Assembly: GCA_019915015.1 (NCBI GenBank)
Contig: JAHBBC010000018.1
Location: forward strand, 62,001-126,000
DNA length: 64,000 nucleotides
DNA from: Auriscalpium vulgare
Lineage: Eukaryota > Basidiomycota > Agaricomycetes > Russulales > Auriscalpiaceae
Direction: 5' to 3'
How positions within the stretch are numbered: the first letter of the stretch is position 1; each line of letters opens with the position of its first letter. Both the position numbers and the translations under genes were made by a program. Positions 1-12,104 of the stretch are shown in pieces. Under the pieces are notes generated by a model. That model was not told the DNA's origin and searched no databases. It saw nothing but the letters and a program-made list of their open reading frames with translations.

Positions 1-3000
1 ACTAAAAGACATCAAAGTGGGAAGTCAGGCGAAGACGGGGCGACTCACATGTCTTTCAGCGGGGCCGCGACCGCAGTGTCAGCTTGTGCTTGCTCCTCGG
101 ACTCGCCATGTATGTGGTACGCGCGAACGTCTAGGGCCAGCTCGTCGTGGACCGGAAACCGGAGGATCTCAACTGGCTGCAACTCTTCCTTGGACCCGTC
201 ATACGGGACGGAATTTGACCCTAAACTCTTCAGGTATTCATGCGTCCAGAGGTCGCTTTCCTTGTAAAAGTACTTGAACTGTTGTTCGGTCAGTAACGCG
301 ATAGATTGTCAAAATGACATCACGACTCACCACACCGCATGCAAAGCTTTCAAAGTGCTTGGCAACATCCATCTTCTGCTGCGTAAATATATCTGAGGTC
401 AAAAGTTGAATGATGCTCCCTCGAGTATCAGCGGATATGACACTGACTTTGTAGGTCCCTCGTGCGGCTTCTGAGAGCATTCGCGACAAACATAATACTG
501 TTGCCCGCATCGATGATTTCAAGAGGAGAGAGAACTTTCGTTGTTCCGATTCTCATGATATCGTAGTGGCGCTCGAGCAGCAGGTAAATCAAAGGAAACG
601 CCGTCTGAGAGGGTCGTTAATGCAACTCCGAGATGATATGCATTTACCCACTTTTCGATGCGTCCGATGCCGGTTATGAGGGTAAGGGTGTTGTCATCAT
701 CGATGAAATACTCGACTGCTTTCAGATTCTCGCGGAGACGGTTCTCCTCCGCCTCAACGTACTTCGCGAACTTGTCTTGGTGAGGGCCGGTCTTCGCATT
801 CTTGACGGTCGCTGACAGAAGGTGAACGGCCTCCCATACCCACGCGTCATATTGATCCACCGGCTGTCTGTTAGCCGGCAGCAGCTTCGCATGGACTGCT
901 TCCATCTTCAAAAATAACATCTCTATCTTGTCGGCGTAGTTGATGATAGTCGAACGCCAGCCTAAGAGCAGCACGTCAGCTACAGGTTGATCATACGCAG
1001 TCCCTGAAAACATACCGGTCGCCCAGTACGCAATCCAGTGAGGTAGACTACGCGAACAAATGAGTCGTCAACAACAAACAGTACGTTCTGAAGCTTACCT
1101 CCAGTCGATCGGGCGACCGCTTGTGAAGCGATTCATTTCGCTGACTGTGATGAACCCTGAGGCGTCGTCGTCAAACGCCTCTAGGATGCGCTGCAGGTGT
1201 GTGACATCGATGAATTTGATAGCCCATGCGTCCGTATCGGTTCTTTCGTCCTTCATAACGGTGATGCCCTTGATCTTTGGCGCCTCGTCCTGCATCTTCT
1301 CCAGGTAGTAGTCTCGAAGGGCCAGTACGAAGTGGCGTGCCTTCACATTGCCGCGCCAACCCTGTCACAGATGTCAGCTTCGAATATATTTTCCGGGAAA
1401 GAGTGACTGTAAATCACCATCTCCTTCCAAATGTCGTGAATCGACTGCAGCGCACGTGTCGGACGAATGAACTTCAATCATGGCAGCTTGTACTGACCTT
1501 GTCAAGAATTCGATCATGAGCCCCCGTCTTCACCTCTTGGATAATCCGGTCGGTTTCCCGCCGGACGACAAGGGCGATCTCGTCGACGATTTGCCGCTTT
1601 TGTATTTCAAACTTGCGCGAAAATACAACCATGTTCTTCGCCACAGCGGATTCTGGGTCGTCCATGAGGTCGTCCCTTAATTCATCCAGAGCTGCAGGTC
1701 CAGTGGATCGAATGCCAGAGTCCTGGGTGGCCTTTGCCACCGCATCATCGAGCGTCGCTAGCATCTTGTCATTGTTGCGAACAGCTTTCGCACCACCGTT
1801 GGCTGCAACTATATCGGCAACCGTCTTCTGCTCCTTGCTGACGAGAGTTTCAAACATCGTCATCAAGACGTCGATCCTAATGCGCGGTCATCCCTGCGGC
1901 CATAACCCCGTACATATAATGAAGACGCACTTTGCATTGACCTGTTTGTCGAGTTGTCGACATTGCTGAGCTTGGCGGTCATCGCCTCCAAAGTCTCTGT
2001 GGTGTGGATGGAGAGGGCGAATTCGATCGCGGTGCGCCGCTTCTCGAACACATCGACAAATGAAAGAAGTTTGGTGTCCCAGAGCGGGCCCTGAAAAACT
2101 TTGGCAAGCAGTTTCTTCTTGCAATACGTGTCGCAGGCGTTCGAGCATGTTTTGATGTCCTCCGCGGTCTTTTCGACGAGACTCTTCAGGCGATCTTCGA
2201 TGGTGGTCTTGTCCGGTGCGACAACTTTCTCGTCTCGAATGTCCTGCAATCTGACAGCGAAAGCTTGGTGAGAAGGCACGGGCATCAGGAAGGCACATCC
2301 TCTTACTGGAGCAGAACGGCCATCATGTCCTTCATCTCCACGTATAGAGCGATGACTTTCTTTCATTGCCGCGCCGCTTCACCTCGAGCGTATACACAGT
2401 CTTGAAAGCCATGACGGCGACTACGGACCAGCCGTACTCGTCAATGCCAGCCACGAAGCATTTTAGGGACACGTACCTGCAATGAACGGATGCACCTCCG
2501 CGACAGCATCGAGAGCGTTCATGAAGACTGGCATGCCCTCGAAGAAGTGATCGATCCCATCTTCTATGTGCTGAGCGATACCACTGTCCTCAAAAACGGT
2601 CACAGCTGCCGTCACGAGCGGTACATATGTATTTTTGACGTTGAGTGCCGCATCCACATTGTCCTCTGCCAACGGGGTGACTTCCAATTTGCCTGAACGT
2701 AGCAAGATAAACTTACCAGCAGCGTTAACCACCCGGCTACTGCCCGGAGCACGTTCGGGGCCATTCTTCACTTGGTCCCAGGCAACGACAAGAGTGGACG
2801 TGAACGCGCCAACGGGAGGTGAGCTGGTTTCCGGAACCAAGTCTGGCTCGCCGGCTGCGTCCGTCTCTGGACTGGCGACGTAGCCATCTGCAGACGTTGG
2901 CTCATTGTCGGTCGATAGTGGCGACGAGTTACGCAGGGTAGACGACGTGCTCAAGCCGGGATCGCCAGGTGTTGCCAGTGTCAAAGCACGAGGAGCCGGC

Positions 3001-3119
3001 CGCCGAGGTGCCGAATCAGTCGGAGATTGTGACTTGCCTGGTCGCCCAAGTTCGTCGGCCGAGCGCCCGCGTTTTGGTTTAGGATGGCTGATGATGTGGA
3101 AAAAGCGGGAGACAGACAT
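1..3119 (-). CDS. EF-hand/ZZ-finger/coiled-coil family protein, copy A (3' part outside window)
   Basis: This is the five-prime two thirds of the multi-exon family described fully under copy D. The start ATG (3119-3117) opens with MSVSRFFH, the opening shared with copies B, C and E. Exons can be followed leftward through the helical region, the EF-hand (loop 1172-1137, D-D-D-A-S-G-F-I-T-V-S-E) and the 'IFTQQKMD' exon. They stop at the donor after 'APLKDM' near base 49. The intron fills bases 2-48, so the window ends one base into the beta-rich exon. No stop or frameshift was seen in the visible part. Amino-acid choices group it with copies C and E (for example 'VFEDSGIAQHIEDGIDHFFEG') rather than with B. 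Function is unknown. Coding assignment is firm; the missing end prevents any judgement of whether the gene is intact. Confidence 0.8.
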
Positions 3120-3554
3120 GGTGGCCGTAGGTTACCAGGAGGGAATATGGCGGCGAAGCTCTGCCAGAACATACCTTAGGCTGTAGACGCTTGGTAGACC
3201 GCGCTTGTTGTATCCAGTTTCAATGACAAAGTTTCCATCATGCAACACATATCGCGTGTGATTTAGAATTTGGCGAGAACCGCCGATTGCGAATCCCGAG
3301 CAGTCGACGTCTACTAGACCGTCTAGGTGACGAGGAGACTACTCTCACTCGGAGCTTGGTGGACTACACTAGGCTCGGAGCATGCCCTTCCTCCGGCTCA
3401 TGGCAATTCCTACTCGTATACTGTAGGTAGTGGTTTTAGTAGTGCAGTCGTGGCACTGTCTCCTCCGTTCCGTGGAAATTACCGGCGATAGCCTCTTGCC
3501 CATCATGCAATGCAGCACGCCGCGGTTCGAGCGCTTCGAGTCACAACTCCGAGC

Positions 3555-3675
3555 AGCGCAGCAGCTCCTCAACCTTGCCGATGCCTATGCCCGCACCTAC
3601 ACACCATCACCACCCCAAAACCATTTTCAACAGCATCACCGCGCCCGTCAGCGGCGGCATCGAGTCGTCCGCGTG
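3555..3675 (-). pseudogene. Relic of the seven-helix membrane protein gene
   Basis: About 120 bp here match, with many substitutions, bases 9624-9740 inside the membrane protein gene at 8961-10630, in the same orientation. In the intact gene this part encodes the last transmembrane helix and the start of the tail ('GAVMLWQTFLGWWWW'). In the relic the frame is not kept and nothing else of the gene was recognised between 3120 and 3776. The relic lies upstream of copy A just as the intact gene lies upstream of copy B, which suggests that a membrane-gene plus EF-hand-gene unit was once duplicated in tandem. The rest of 3120-3776 holds no recognisable gene. Confidence 0.65.
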
Positions 3676-3776
3676 GTATGAAAGCACCCGGTAGGTCTGC
3701 TGTCTAGACTCGAGCTCGAAGTCCCCACTGCAACGACGGCAGGTCGTCGGCTGCCCTTCCTTCGGATCCAGGTCTA

Positions 3777-6700
3777 CTATTCAGAGTCGTTGGAAGTTGT
3801 CAGTATCGTTTGCGGATCAGCGGCTGCTTTGTTGTTCGCTTTCAGCGCCTCCGCGACCTGGAGCAAGACCTGATTCATGTTGCCCATGTGAGCCTCCATG
3901 TTTCCCATGCGATCTTCCATGTTTCCCATGCGATCCTCCAAGGTCGAAAAACGCTCCTCCAAGGTCGAAAGGCGCTCTTCCACGGAAACCTTCTCATTCG
4001 TCGGAGTGGGCTCTTGGCAGCGCACGAGGGCGTGCTCGTCGGTATGCTCCGGCAAGTCCTTCAGCTTCGGTACGCCCTTGTCGTCACACGCCTTGCAAAT
4101 ATGTAAGGCCCGGGCGTCTGAGCGCAAGGTATCAGTTGTTGGCCAGTGAACGTAGTGGCAGTCGCCAAAGACTTACCGCCGCAGTCGAGGCAGTACCAGC
4201 AAGGTAAGGTGAGCATCTCCTTGCAAACACTGCAGCATGGCACTGGCTTCTCTTCCACCTTCGTAGCTGTAGTTGCAGTCGACATGCGCTTCGACGCCTG
4301 TGACATCAGTGGGGTAGTCGGTGGTGCCCGCGCAATCGGTCGCCGAGAAGCCGACGACGCAGGTGCTGCTGCCGTCGCCTCACCTGCCGCCGGCGCGGCC
4401 TTCCTCGTCGCGAGGAGGACGCACAAGGGCTCGACTTTCTTCATCCCCTCCCTCGCCTTCCTGTCTAGCTTCCCGAGCTGCCGTGCGAGGAAAGTGGTGC
4501 GGACTTTGTAGACGTGGTGAGTTGGCAGATGCGGGGTCGAGAGAAAGTTTCGCTTCTCTACCGTTACAACGGAGTTGACACAAGTCTCAGCATCACACAG
4601 GTCCAGGAAATTTTCCTGTTTAACGTCGCAGTCGAGGCAGGCAAGCCGTGCGCCCCCAATGCGCCCATTGCAAACGTCGCACCACGCATTCCTAAGCGTA
4701 TAGACATGGTCAGGAACCCAAGAGACTTGAATGAATAGGGCTTACTGATGGATGGCGGTCGTGGCTTGGATCCGTTGGATACGCGAACCATAAAAGCAAG
4801 CGTCTGAAGGGGCTATTCGCAGGCCCACATTGCCGAACCGGGTCGTGTCTTCCGCAGTAAGAGGTGGTCCGCAGTATCGCCATCGGAGAAAGAAAGCCGA
4901 GTAGAGTTTCCATACGTCCCGACGCTCCTTGAAGTAGGTCCATGACCACCACGCGCGCCGGATGTCGTGACGAATAGACTCGATAGCGAACGTCCATAGA
5001 GCGCGCGCCTTGTTCTCCTTGAGCGACCACGGAGAAGGGTAAAATGTCATATGTTCTGGCGCCACGTTCCTCTTGTATACCAGTAGACCCGTCAATCCCA
5101 CTGACGTGCGAGAAAGTGTCCAAGTGCCCGACATGTAGTCGCTGTCTGGCTGGAGCACGCCCTTGAAGAAAAAATTCCTCCACTGGGTGCCTCCAAACGA
5201 CAGCGTGAATGAGACCTCCGTTGCGCCCGCGGAGGAGGTCGTGCAAGAGCCCTCAATTTTGAAGTGGCCCTTGCTATTATATCCCGTGCCTTGGATAGTG
5301 TTTTCGTCGTTGCCGGCCGTCAGCGTGATGGCTTGTATAGTTTCTCCGCCGCAAGGGCTCCGTCCATCCTGCCAAAAGGTGGTGCCGCACCATCGGCCCA
5401 AGCTGGAATGCATCAAAGAGAGCAGTCGCGCAGATACGAGGCGACTTACACGTCTTTCAACGGGGCGCTCGTGGGGTCACCATCGATTGAAGCCTGCTCC
5501 TCAGACTCGACGGGCATGTAGTATGCGCTGAAATCTAGAGCAAGCTCATCTTCGAATGGATACCGGAGAATCTCCTCGGGTTTCTCCTCTTCCTTGGAAA
5601 CAGCGTACGGGACCGTGTTCGACCCTAGACTTTTCAGATATCCGGGCTTCCAGAGATCGCTCTGTTTATCATAATACTTGAACTGTAGGTGTTCTATCAA
5701 TGCGAGATCCTACTGAATGAACTTCAACTCACCACACCGAATGCGAAGCTTTGAAATTGTTTGGTGGGATCCATCTTCTGCTGTGTAAAGATATCTGCAG
5801 CCGAGACGGTCATTACACCCTCTAGTGAAACAGGCACAGGACACTGACTTCGTAGTTCTTTTGTGCGGAGCTTCAAAGCTTTCGTCACAAATCCAACACT
5901 ATTACCTGCATCAATAATTTCACGCTGAGAGAGTATCTTCTTCGTTCCAATCTTCATGATCTCGTAGTGGCGCTCGAACAGCAAGTAAATGAGAGGAAAT
6001 GCAGTCTGGAGGCAATGTTCGTCAATTCAATTCCAAAGCGCAATGCATTTGGTTGCTACCCACTTTTTCCACGCGCCCAATGCCGGCAATAAGGGTAAGG
6101 GTGTTGGCCTCATCGATGAAATAATCGACCGCTTTCAGATTCTCGCGGAGGCGGTTCTCCTCCGCCTCTACGTATGTCACGAACTTGTCCTGGTGAGGAC
6201 CAAGCTGGTCATTCTTGACGGTGGCTGACAGAAGGTGCACGGCCGGCCATATGTGCGCGTCGTATTCATCAAAAAGTCGTCTAGTCGCCGGCAGCAGCTT
6301 TGCGTGAATTGCCTCCATCTTGGAAAAACAGGTCTCTATCTTCCTGGCATAGGTGGTGATAGTCGAATGCCAGCCTAAGAACAACGCATCAGTTACAGAC
6401 ATGGGCATATACGGTCCTTGAAAGCGTACCAATAGCCCAATACGCAATCCAGTGAGGTAGACTAGGCGGCACATGAGTCGCCGACAAGGGATACAATATT
6501 CTAAAGCTTTACCTCCAGTCAATCGGGCGGCTACTGGTGAAGCGGTTCATTTCGCTGACCGTGATGAAGCCTGAGGCATCATCGTCAAACGCCTCGAGGA
6601 TGGGCTGTAGGTGCATCACGTCAATGAACTTGACAGCCCATGCATCCGGATCGGTTTCATCGTTCTTCGTAGCACTGATGCCCTTGATTTTCGGGGTCTC

Positions 6701-8509
6701 GCTATGACTCTTCTCCATGTAGTAGTCCCGCAGGGCGAGCACAAAGTGGCGTGCCTTCACGTTACCGCGCCAACCCTGTTGCAGCCATCAGCGTTGAATA
6801 CGGGTACAGTTGTCAGGGAACTATCACCATATCCTTCCAAACCTCGTGAATGGACTGTAGCGCACGTGTCATGTCAGGCAAATGGCAAAGTGGATTTGAC
6901 GCAGCTCGGAGTCGTACGGACCTTGTCAAGTATTCGGTCGTGAGCCCCCGCCGTCACCTCTTTGATGATCCGGTCGCTCTCTCGCTGGACGACAAGCGCA
7001 ATCTCGTCGATGATTTGCCGCTTCTGTACTTCGAACTTGCGCGAGAAAACGATCATGTTCTTCTCCACGGCGGAATCTGGATTTTCCACGAAGTCGTCCC
7101 TCAGCTCATTGAGCGACGTATGTCCCGTGGATCCAATTCCCGACTCTTCGGACGCCCTTGCCATTACAATATCGAGCAACTGGTCGCTGTTGCGAACAAT
7201 TTTCGCCCCGCCCTTCGCTTCGACTAGATCGGCGACCGTCTTCTGCTCCTTACTGACGAAACTTTGAAACATCACCATCAAGACGTCGATCCTGGGCATA
7301 ATTAGCTTCCGGAAAGCTGATCTATACATATAACGGAAACGCACTTCGCATTGACCTGTTTGCTTGAATCATCGACGGAGCTAAGCTTGGCCGTCATGGC
7401 CTCCAAAGTTTTCGTGTTGTGGACGGAGAGGGCGAATTCAAAGTCGGTGTGTCGTTTCTCGAAGAGACTGACAAACGACAGAAGTTTGGTGTCCCAGAGC
7501 GGACCCTGGATGACCTTGGAGACTAGTTTCTTCTTACAATACGTGTCGCAGGCGTTCGAGCATGCTTTGATATCTTCTGCCGTCTTCTCAACGAGTGCCT
7601 TCAGACGATCTTCGATGGTCGTATTGTCCGGCGCAAGGACCTTCTCGTCTCGGATGTCTTGCAATCTGACAGACGAAGCCTGGTCAGCAGGCCATAACAT
7701 TCGGTGATGGACATCCTCACTGGATAAGTACACCCATCATATCTTTCATCTGTACGTAGAGCGCGATGACCTTCTTTTCGTTGTCGCGTCGCTTCACCTC
7801 GAGTGTATACACAGTTTTGAACGCCATGACGGCCACTGCAAACCAGGTTCAATCGTTACAACGAGCCAAGAAGCATAGTTGAAACCACTTACCTGCTATG
7901 AACGGGTGCAGCTCCGCGACGGCATCCAGAGCATTCATGAAAACCGGCATGCCCGCAAAAAAGCGGTCGATCCCTTTCTCAATATCCTGGACGATCTCGG
8001 TTTCCTCGACGACTGACACGGCGGCCGTCACAAGTGACGCATATGTTTCCTTGACGTCCAATACTGCAGCCACCGTACCTTCTGCAAACGGTGATTCAAA
8101 TTTACCAGACATAAGTAGCGAGGGCGGACATACCAGCAGCCTTGACCGCCCGGCTACCGCCTTGTGCGCTTTCATTGCCTTTCTTCACTTGGTCCCAGGC
8201 AACGACAAGATTCGACGCGCCCACTGGTGCGGTGTCTGGCACCAAGTTCGACGTGCCCGGCATAAACGTCTTGGGAACGGCGACGTAGCCATCGTGAGAC
8301 GTTGAATCCCCGGTGGTCAACGGCAGCGACGAGCTACGCAGCGTAGAAGAAGCGTCCAACTCGGGGTCGCCAGGCGTTGAACTTGGTCCCGGCCGCCGAG
8401 GCGTTTCATGAGATGTCTTTGACTTGCCTGTTTGCCCATGCTCGTCCGCCGAGTGTCCCCGCTTGACATTTGATTGCCTGATGTTGTGGAAAAATCGGGA
8501 GAGAGACAT
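3777..8509 (-). CDS. EF-hand/ZZ-finger/coiled-coil family protein, copy B (complete)
   Basis: This is a complete minus-strand member. The start ATG is 8509-8507 (MSLSRFFHN) and the stop is 3779-3777 after 'TSNDSE'. The order is a Ser/Pro/Thr-rich N-terminus, helical segments, an EF-hand (loop 6586-6551), a beta-rich segment beginning 'LGRWCG' (about 5416), a ZZ-like finger with C-x2-C pairs (about 4690-4600), a second Cys-rich finger, and a C-terminal coiled coil ('LEDRMGNMEDRMGNMEA'). All exons I could trace stay in frame across GT-AG introns of roughly 50 nt. Its C-terminal two thirds are nearly the same as copy D, but its N-terminal exons are clearly different from D. It lies about 450 bp downstream of the membrane protein gene on the same strand. 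Bases 8510-8960 between them show no gene. Biological role unknown. Confidence 0.8.
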
Positions 8510-8960
8510 GGGGACCGTAGCTCGCCAGGAGAGAAGAGGTAAGGTGGGCAATTATGATAGGATGCAAGGTACTAGGCGACGCTTGTTTATCCGTTTTCTC
8601 AACATCATGTGAGATATTGACCGCACATAGAGAAGCACCGATTTGTGACAAAGTCTAGATCAGTGACGAGGGCTGACTTTGGCATGTTGGTGAACGAAGC
8701 AAAGGAGAGTCCGAAGTTGACTCGTCCTGGCGGCGCTACATAGTGTTGTGTTGGATTCCTGCGCCTAATGCTGTATCACACTGCTGTGGGTTTTACTTTA
8801 TGATTTTTGCCGGTTCGCTACTTTCTTCAAGCTGTCGTACACTGTCAGTAAATCTGTCTCTTGGAAAACCATGGTATACACCTCGCAGCCCTCAAACAGG
8901 GACAAGAACCTATGTCTATAAGTACAACAATGCAACAGTCCCAAACCCTCCAATATAAAA

Positions 8961-10630
8961 TCAATAAACTGTCGAATCTTGCAGCCGCCACCGCCGGAAG
9001 GGACCCCACCACCACATCCCTCTCTGCGTGCTCTCTCGCGCTCTCCTCTCCTGCTCCTTCTTTTCCCGCTCATGGTCTTCCCGCTTCTGCCTCTGCACCT
9101 CCTCCCCATCCTCATCACTCTCCACCGCCTCCCCCTCTGTCTGCGACCTCGCAAACCCCTCCATTTCGGCCTGGACCTCGCCGCTCTCTTCCAGCTCCCG
9201 CTCCCTCTCTCGCACACCAAAGCTCCCCAGACCCCACGGCTGTGGCGGGGCGGCATCGTCATCTCCAAACACGGCGTTCATGCGCTGCACACGCTCGTGC
9301 GCGCGGTGGCGCGCGGCGACCATGTGCGACGTGCGCAGGTAGTGGTAGGCATTTCGGACAAAGGTGAGCGGGGTGTCGGTCATGCGGCCCCAGAGGGTCG
9401 CTGGCGGGGCGGCGGGGGCGGTCGACGGCTGCGGAGAATTCGGCATACGCTCGCTCGCGCTCGCGCCCGAGTCCGTTGTGCCGGAGGCGTCGGACTGGCG
9501 GCGGCGCAGGCCGGGGCGGCCCATGAGCTTGCCCGTCATGCCCTGCCACAGCACGCGCGCCTTCTCCTTCTGCTCGCGGCGGCGGTCGTCTCGGCGGCGC
9601 CGCTTGAGCGAGCGCTTCTCCTCGCGGCGCATCAGCTCCTCAACCTCGCCGACGCCCATGCCCGCGCCGACCCACCACCACCACCCCAGGAACGTCTGCC
9701 ACAGCATCACCGCGCCCGTGAGCGGCGGCATCCAGTCGTACTGGTCCGAGCGCGGGATGTACGTGAACGTGAGCACACAGGACGCGATGGCGAGAATGAG
9801 CGCGCCAGCGCCGAAGGCCGCGGTGCCGCCGTCGGTGCGCCAGGCTTGCTTGCGGTTGACGACGGTGCCCCAGATGATGAGGGCGAGCGTGAAAAGGAGG
9901 GAGAGCGCGGCGGCGCAGACGTTGCGAACGGCATCGGCGATGGAGGCGATGCTGTTGTTGGACTGTATGGGGAGGAGTTGCATGACGGCTGCGATGATCG
10001 CGAGGGGGCCTGGGGATGTTGAGCGGGCGAGAAGAGTGTGGAGCTACAACACTCACCGAGGAGTATGAATATCAACCGCGCCTCGAGGCGCGAGGGATAC
10101 ATGAGGGTCAGGAATTGGATGTGCGTGACCTAGAGTCCAATCAGCGGCATGTCGACGCGGATACAAGGTATAAAGCGCACCTGGATGAGCGCAGAGTACG
10201 TTGCGTTCATGACGAGCCACGCGACGGTCGATGGCGTCGTCCACTGGCCTGTCAGCTTAGTGCTTGGCAAGAGCGGTGGCAGATCAACGGCCAGATAATT
10301 GAGCATAAAGGGCCAATCCTGGCTCGAACGCTTCGCATCGCCAAGGACGACGGCGAGCGTCGCTATCATAGATCCGAGAAGCGTGAGCACGGCGGATATC
10401 TGGAGGATGAAGTTGGCCTGTGCAAGGCGAACATGGTATTGGGCGGTGAAGATGAGCTGGATAAGCAACACTGCGACGAGGGTAAGGGTGATGCTATTGA
10501 TGAGAACTTGGGTGGGGAGGGAGCGGGAGAAGGCAGGACGATAGTGGAGGTATGGGTTGGACTCGAAGCCACTGGGGTGATTGGAGAGGAGGTCAGCAGA
10601 CGCCAGGCCGTCGGCGAAGGGCAACACACG
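8961..10630 (-). CDS. Seven-transmembrane protein with a charged cytosolic tail
   Basis: Three exons, 10630-10181, 10129-10057 and 10009-8961, join in frame to 523 residues. The introns are GT-AG and 51 and 47 nt long. About seven hydrophobic helices follow one another, for example 'NSITLTLVAVLLIQLIF' and 'ALSLLFTLALIIWGTVV'. They are followed by a roughly 180-residue tail rich in Arg, Lys and Glu that ends '...LQDSTVY'. The architecture is that of a fungal seven-helix receptor; PalH/Rim21 or Rra1-type pH sensors have this shape, but I cannot assign it to either. A good signal peptide (MQMLGLLLALALPAAAD, from ATG 10690) lies just upstream in a frame one base off the main frame. The true start is therefore either ATG 10630 or an upstream one joined by an unseen intron or after a sequence error. 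Confidence 0.75.
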
Positions 10631-12104
10631 CATCGGAGGAGGAGCTGTTGCTCTCGCTGTCGGCGGCAGCGGGCAAGGCGAGGGCGAGGAGCAGGCCGAG
10701 CATCTGCATTTTATTGGCTGCTTACGACCTGCGACAAATCTTGGGCTTGGCAGTACGAATTTGGGGTTCGGCTTGGCTAGTTTTGATGCGCGGCAGGTAA
10801 GAACGGGGAGCAAGTCTGAGCAACGGGGGGCTGCTGCATGGACGCTGCAAACGACGGGGATGGGGGCGGGAAGTCGCAGGAGGGCGAGCTATGTGTCGTC
10901 AACCTGGCAAGGGCGGGTGAAGAGCGCCTCCGCCTCAGCCACCGGCGCTAGCCGCAAAGGGACCCCGATCAGGGCCTCTGCTGCAAGATCTTTTACTTGC
11001 CTTTCCCTCCGACGAAGCAACGCGCTCGCTGCTTTAGTATCAAATCTTCGGCCTGAATTTCTCCGTCGGCCTCCGAGTCCTGGAGTCAACTAGGCACCAC
11101 TCACCGTGCCAGCAGTCTCAAACGTCGGGCTCACCTATATATGGGAGGGAAGCACGCATGAAGCAGTCCACCAGGAGTTTGACACGTCGGCGCGGCGAAG
11201 GCTTCCTCATCATACGAGGCTGTGCGTGGATAGCCGTGCATGAGGCGAGCATCGACTTCTGTGGGAAGATAAACGTGCCAAGGGGCTGCGATGTTGAAGG
11301 CCTTCGGCGTTAGAAAGGTCCAGTGCAAGTCTGCGAACGTTTCGAGTTGGCCGCTGTATAGGTGTACGTTATGGTCTGTTGTGAATGACTAGAGGACTCC
11401 GTACACACCGAGGAGAAGATCAGAAACACTGACCGACGAGATGCTTCAAGAGCAATCTATGAAGAACCAAGCCGATGGCGAGCAAATAGCACAACCACGA
11501 GGTTTACGTTTGCGAAACAAACGATCACCAGTGCCTCGCCAGACTCGTCATGGGCCCTATTTTGATGCAGCAACAGCGCCGGCATACTAGCAACTGGCAA
11601 GTCGAGCGCGGAGCGCATATAGCCGGCCAACTGACCAGAAGGTGCCAATCCAGTTGGTCCCATAGGATGTCGGATTTTCACCAAGGCTGCCGAAGAAATT
11701 CTGTCACTACTCTGAGCTCACCGTAGAGGCTGAGCCTTTTCACTGGTGTAAAGGGCTCGTGTAAAGGGCTCTTAGTCCGATGCTAGACAGTGGGCGGGGA
11801 GTGACCGGGAGGTCTGGAGGGCGAGACGGTTGTGGTAGGGGGTCAAGAGGGGATGAAAACTCATCGCTCCTTGCTCCTTTATATACCCCCGCGGTTTTTT
11901 TGGCAAGAGAGAGGATGGCAAAGATGAGCGGCGAGCGCGACGCGTAGTGGTCACGTGAAAAGCGCGTGCGCAGATTGCATCTCCGCCCGGGTAGCTCCGC
12001 GACCGACGCCGTGGCGAAATATTGAATTCTGAGGCTTGACTCCTCTCACCGCGCGCGCGTTCATCGACATCTTCACGCTCTGGCCTTGGCTTTTCTTCGT
12101 CGCA
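10631..12104. other. Intergenic region with weak coding traces and a minus-strand TATA box
   Basis: No gene was recognised with confidence. On the minus strand a TATA-like sequence (11878-11885) precedes an ATG at 11866 that opens a 30-codon frame. Further left are open stretches at 11684-11457 (one hydrophobic stretch, 'LVIVCFANVNLVVVLFA') and at about 11384-11138 (containing 'LHWTFLTPKAFNIAAPWHVY'), each bordered by plausible splice sites such as a GTGAGC donor near 11138. They may be exons of one small unrecognised gene, but I could not join them in a single frame. The right end should hold the PRP6 promoter. Confidence 0.35.

Noticed and set aside
8979..10022. Long open frame (347 codons) on the plus strand
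   Set aside because: It is the antisense shadow of the GC-rich seven-helix membrane gene. Low-complexity Arg/Ala/His composition and no intron logic.
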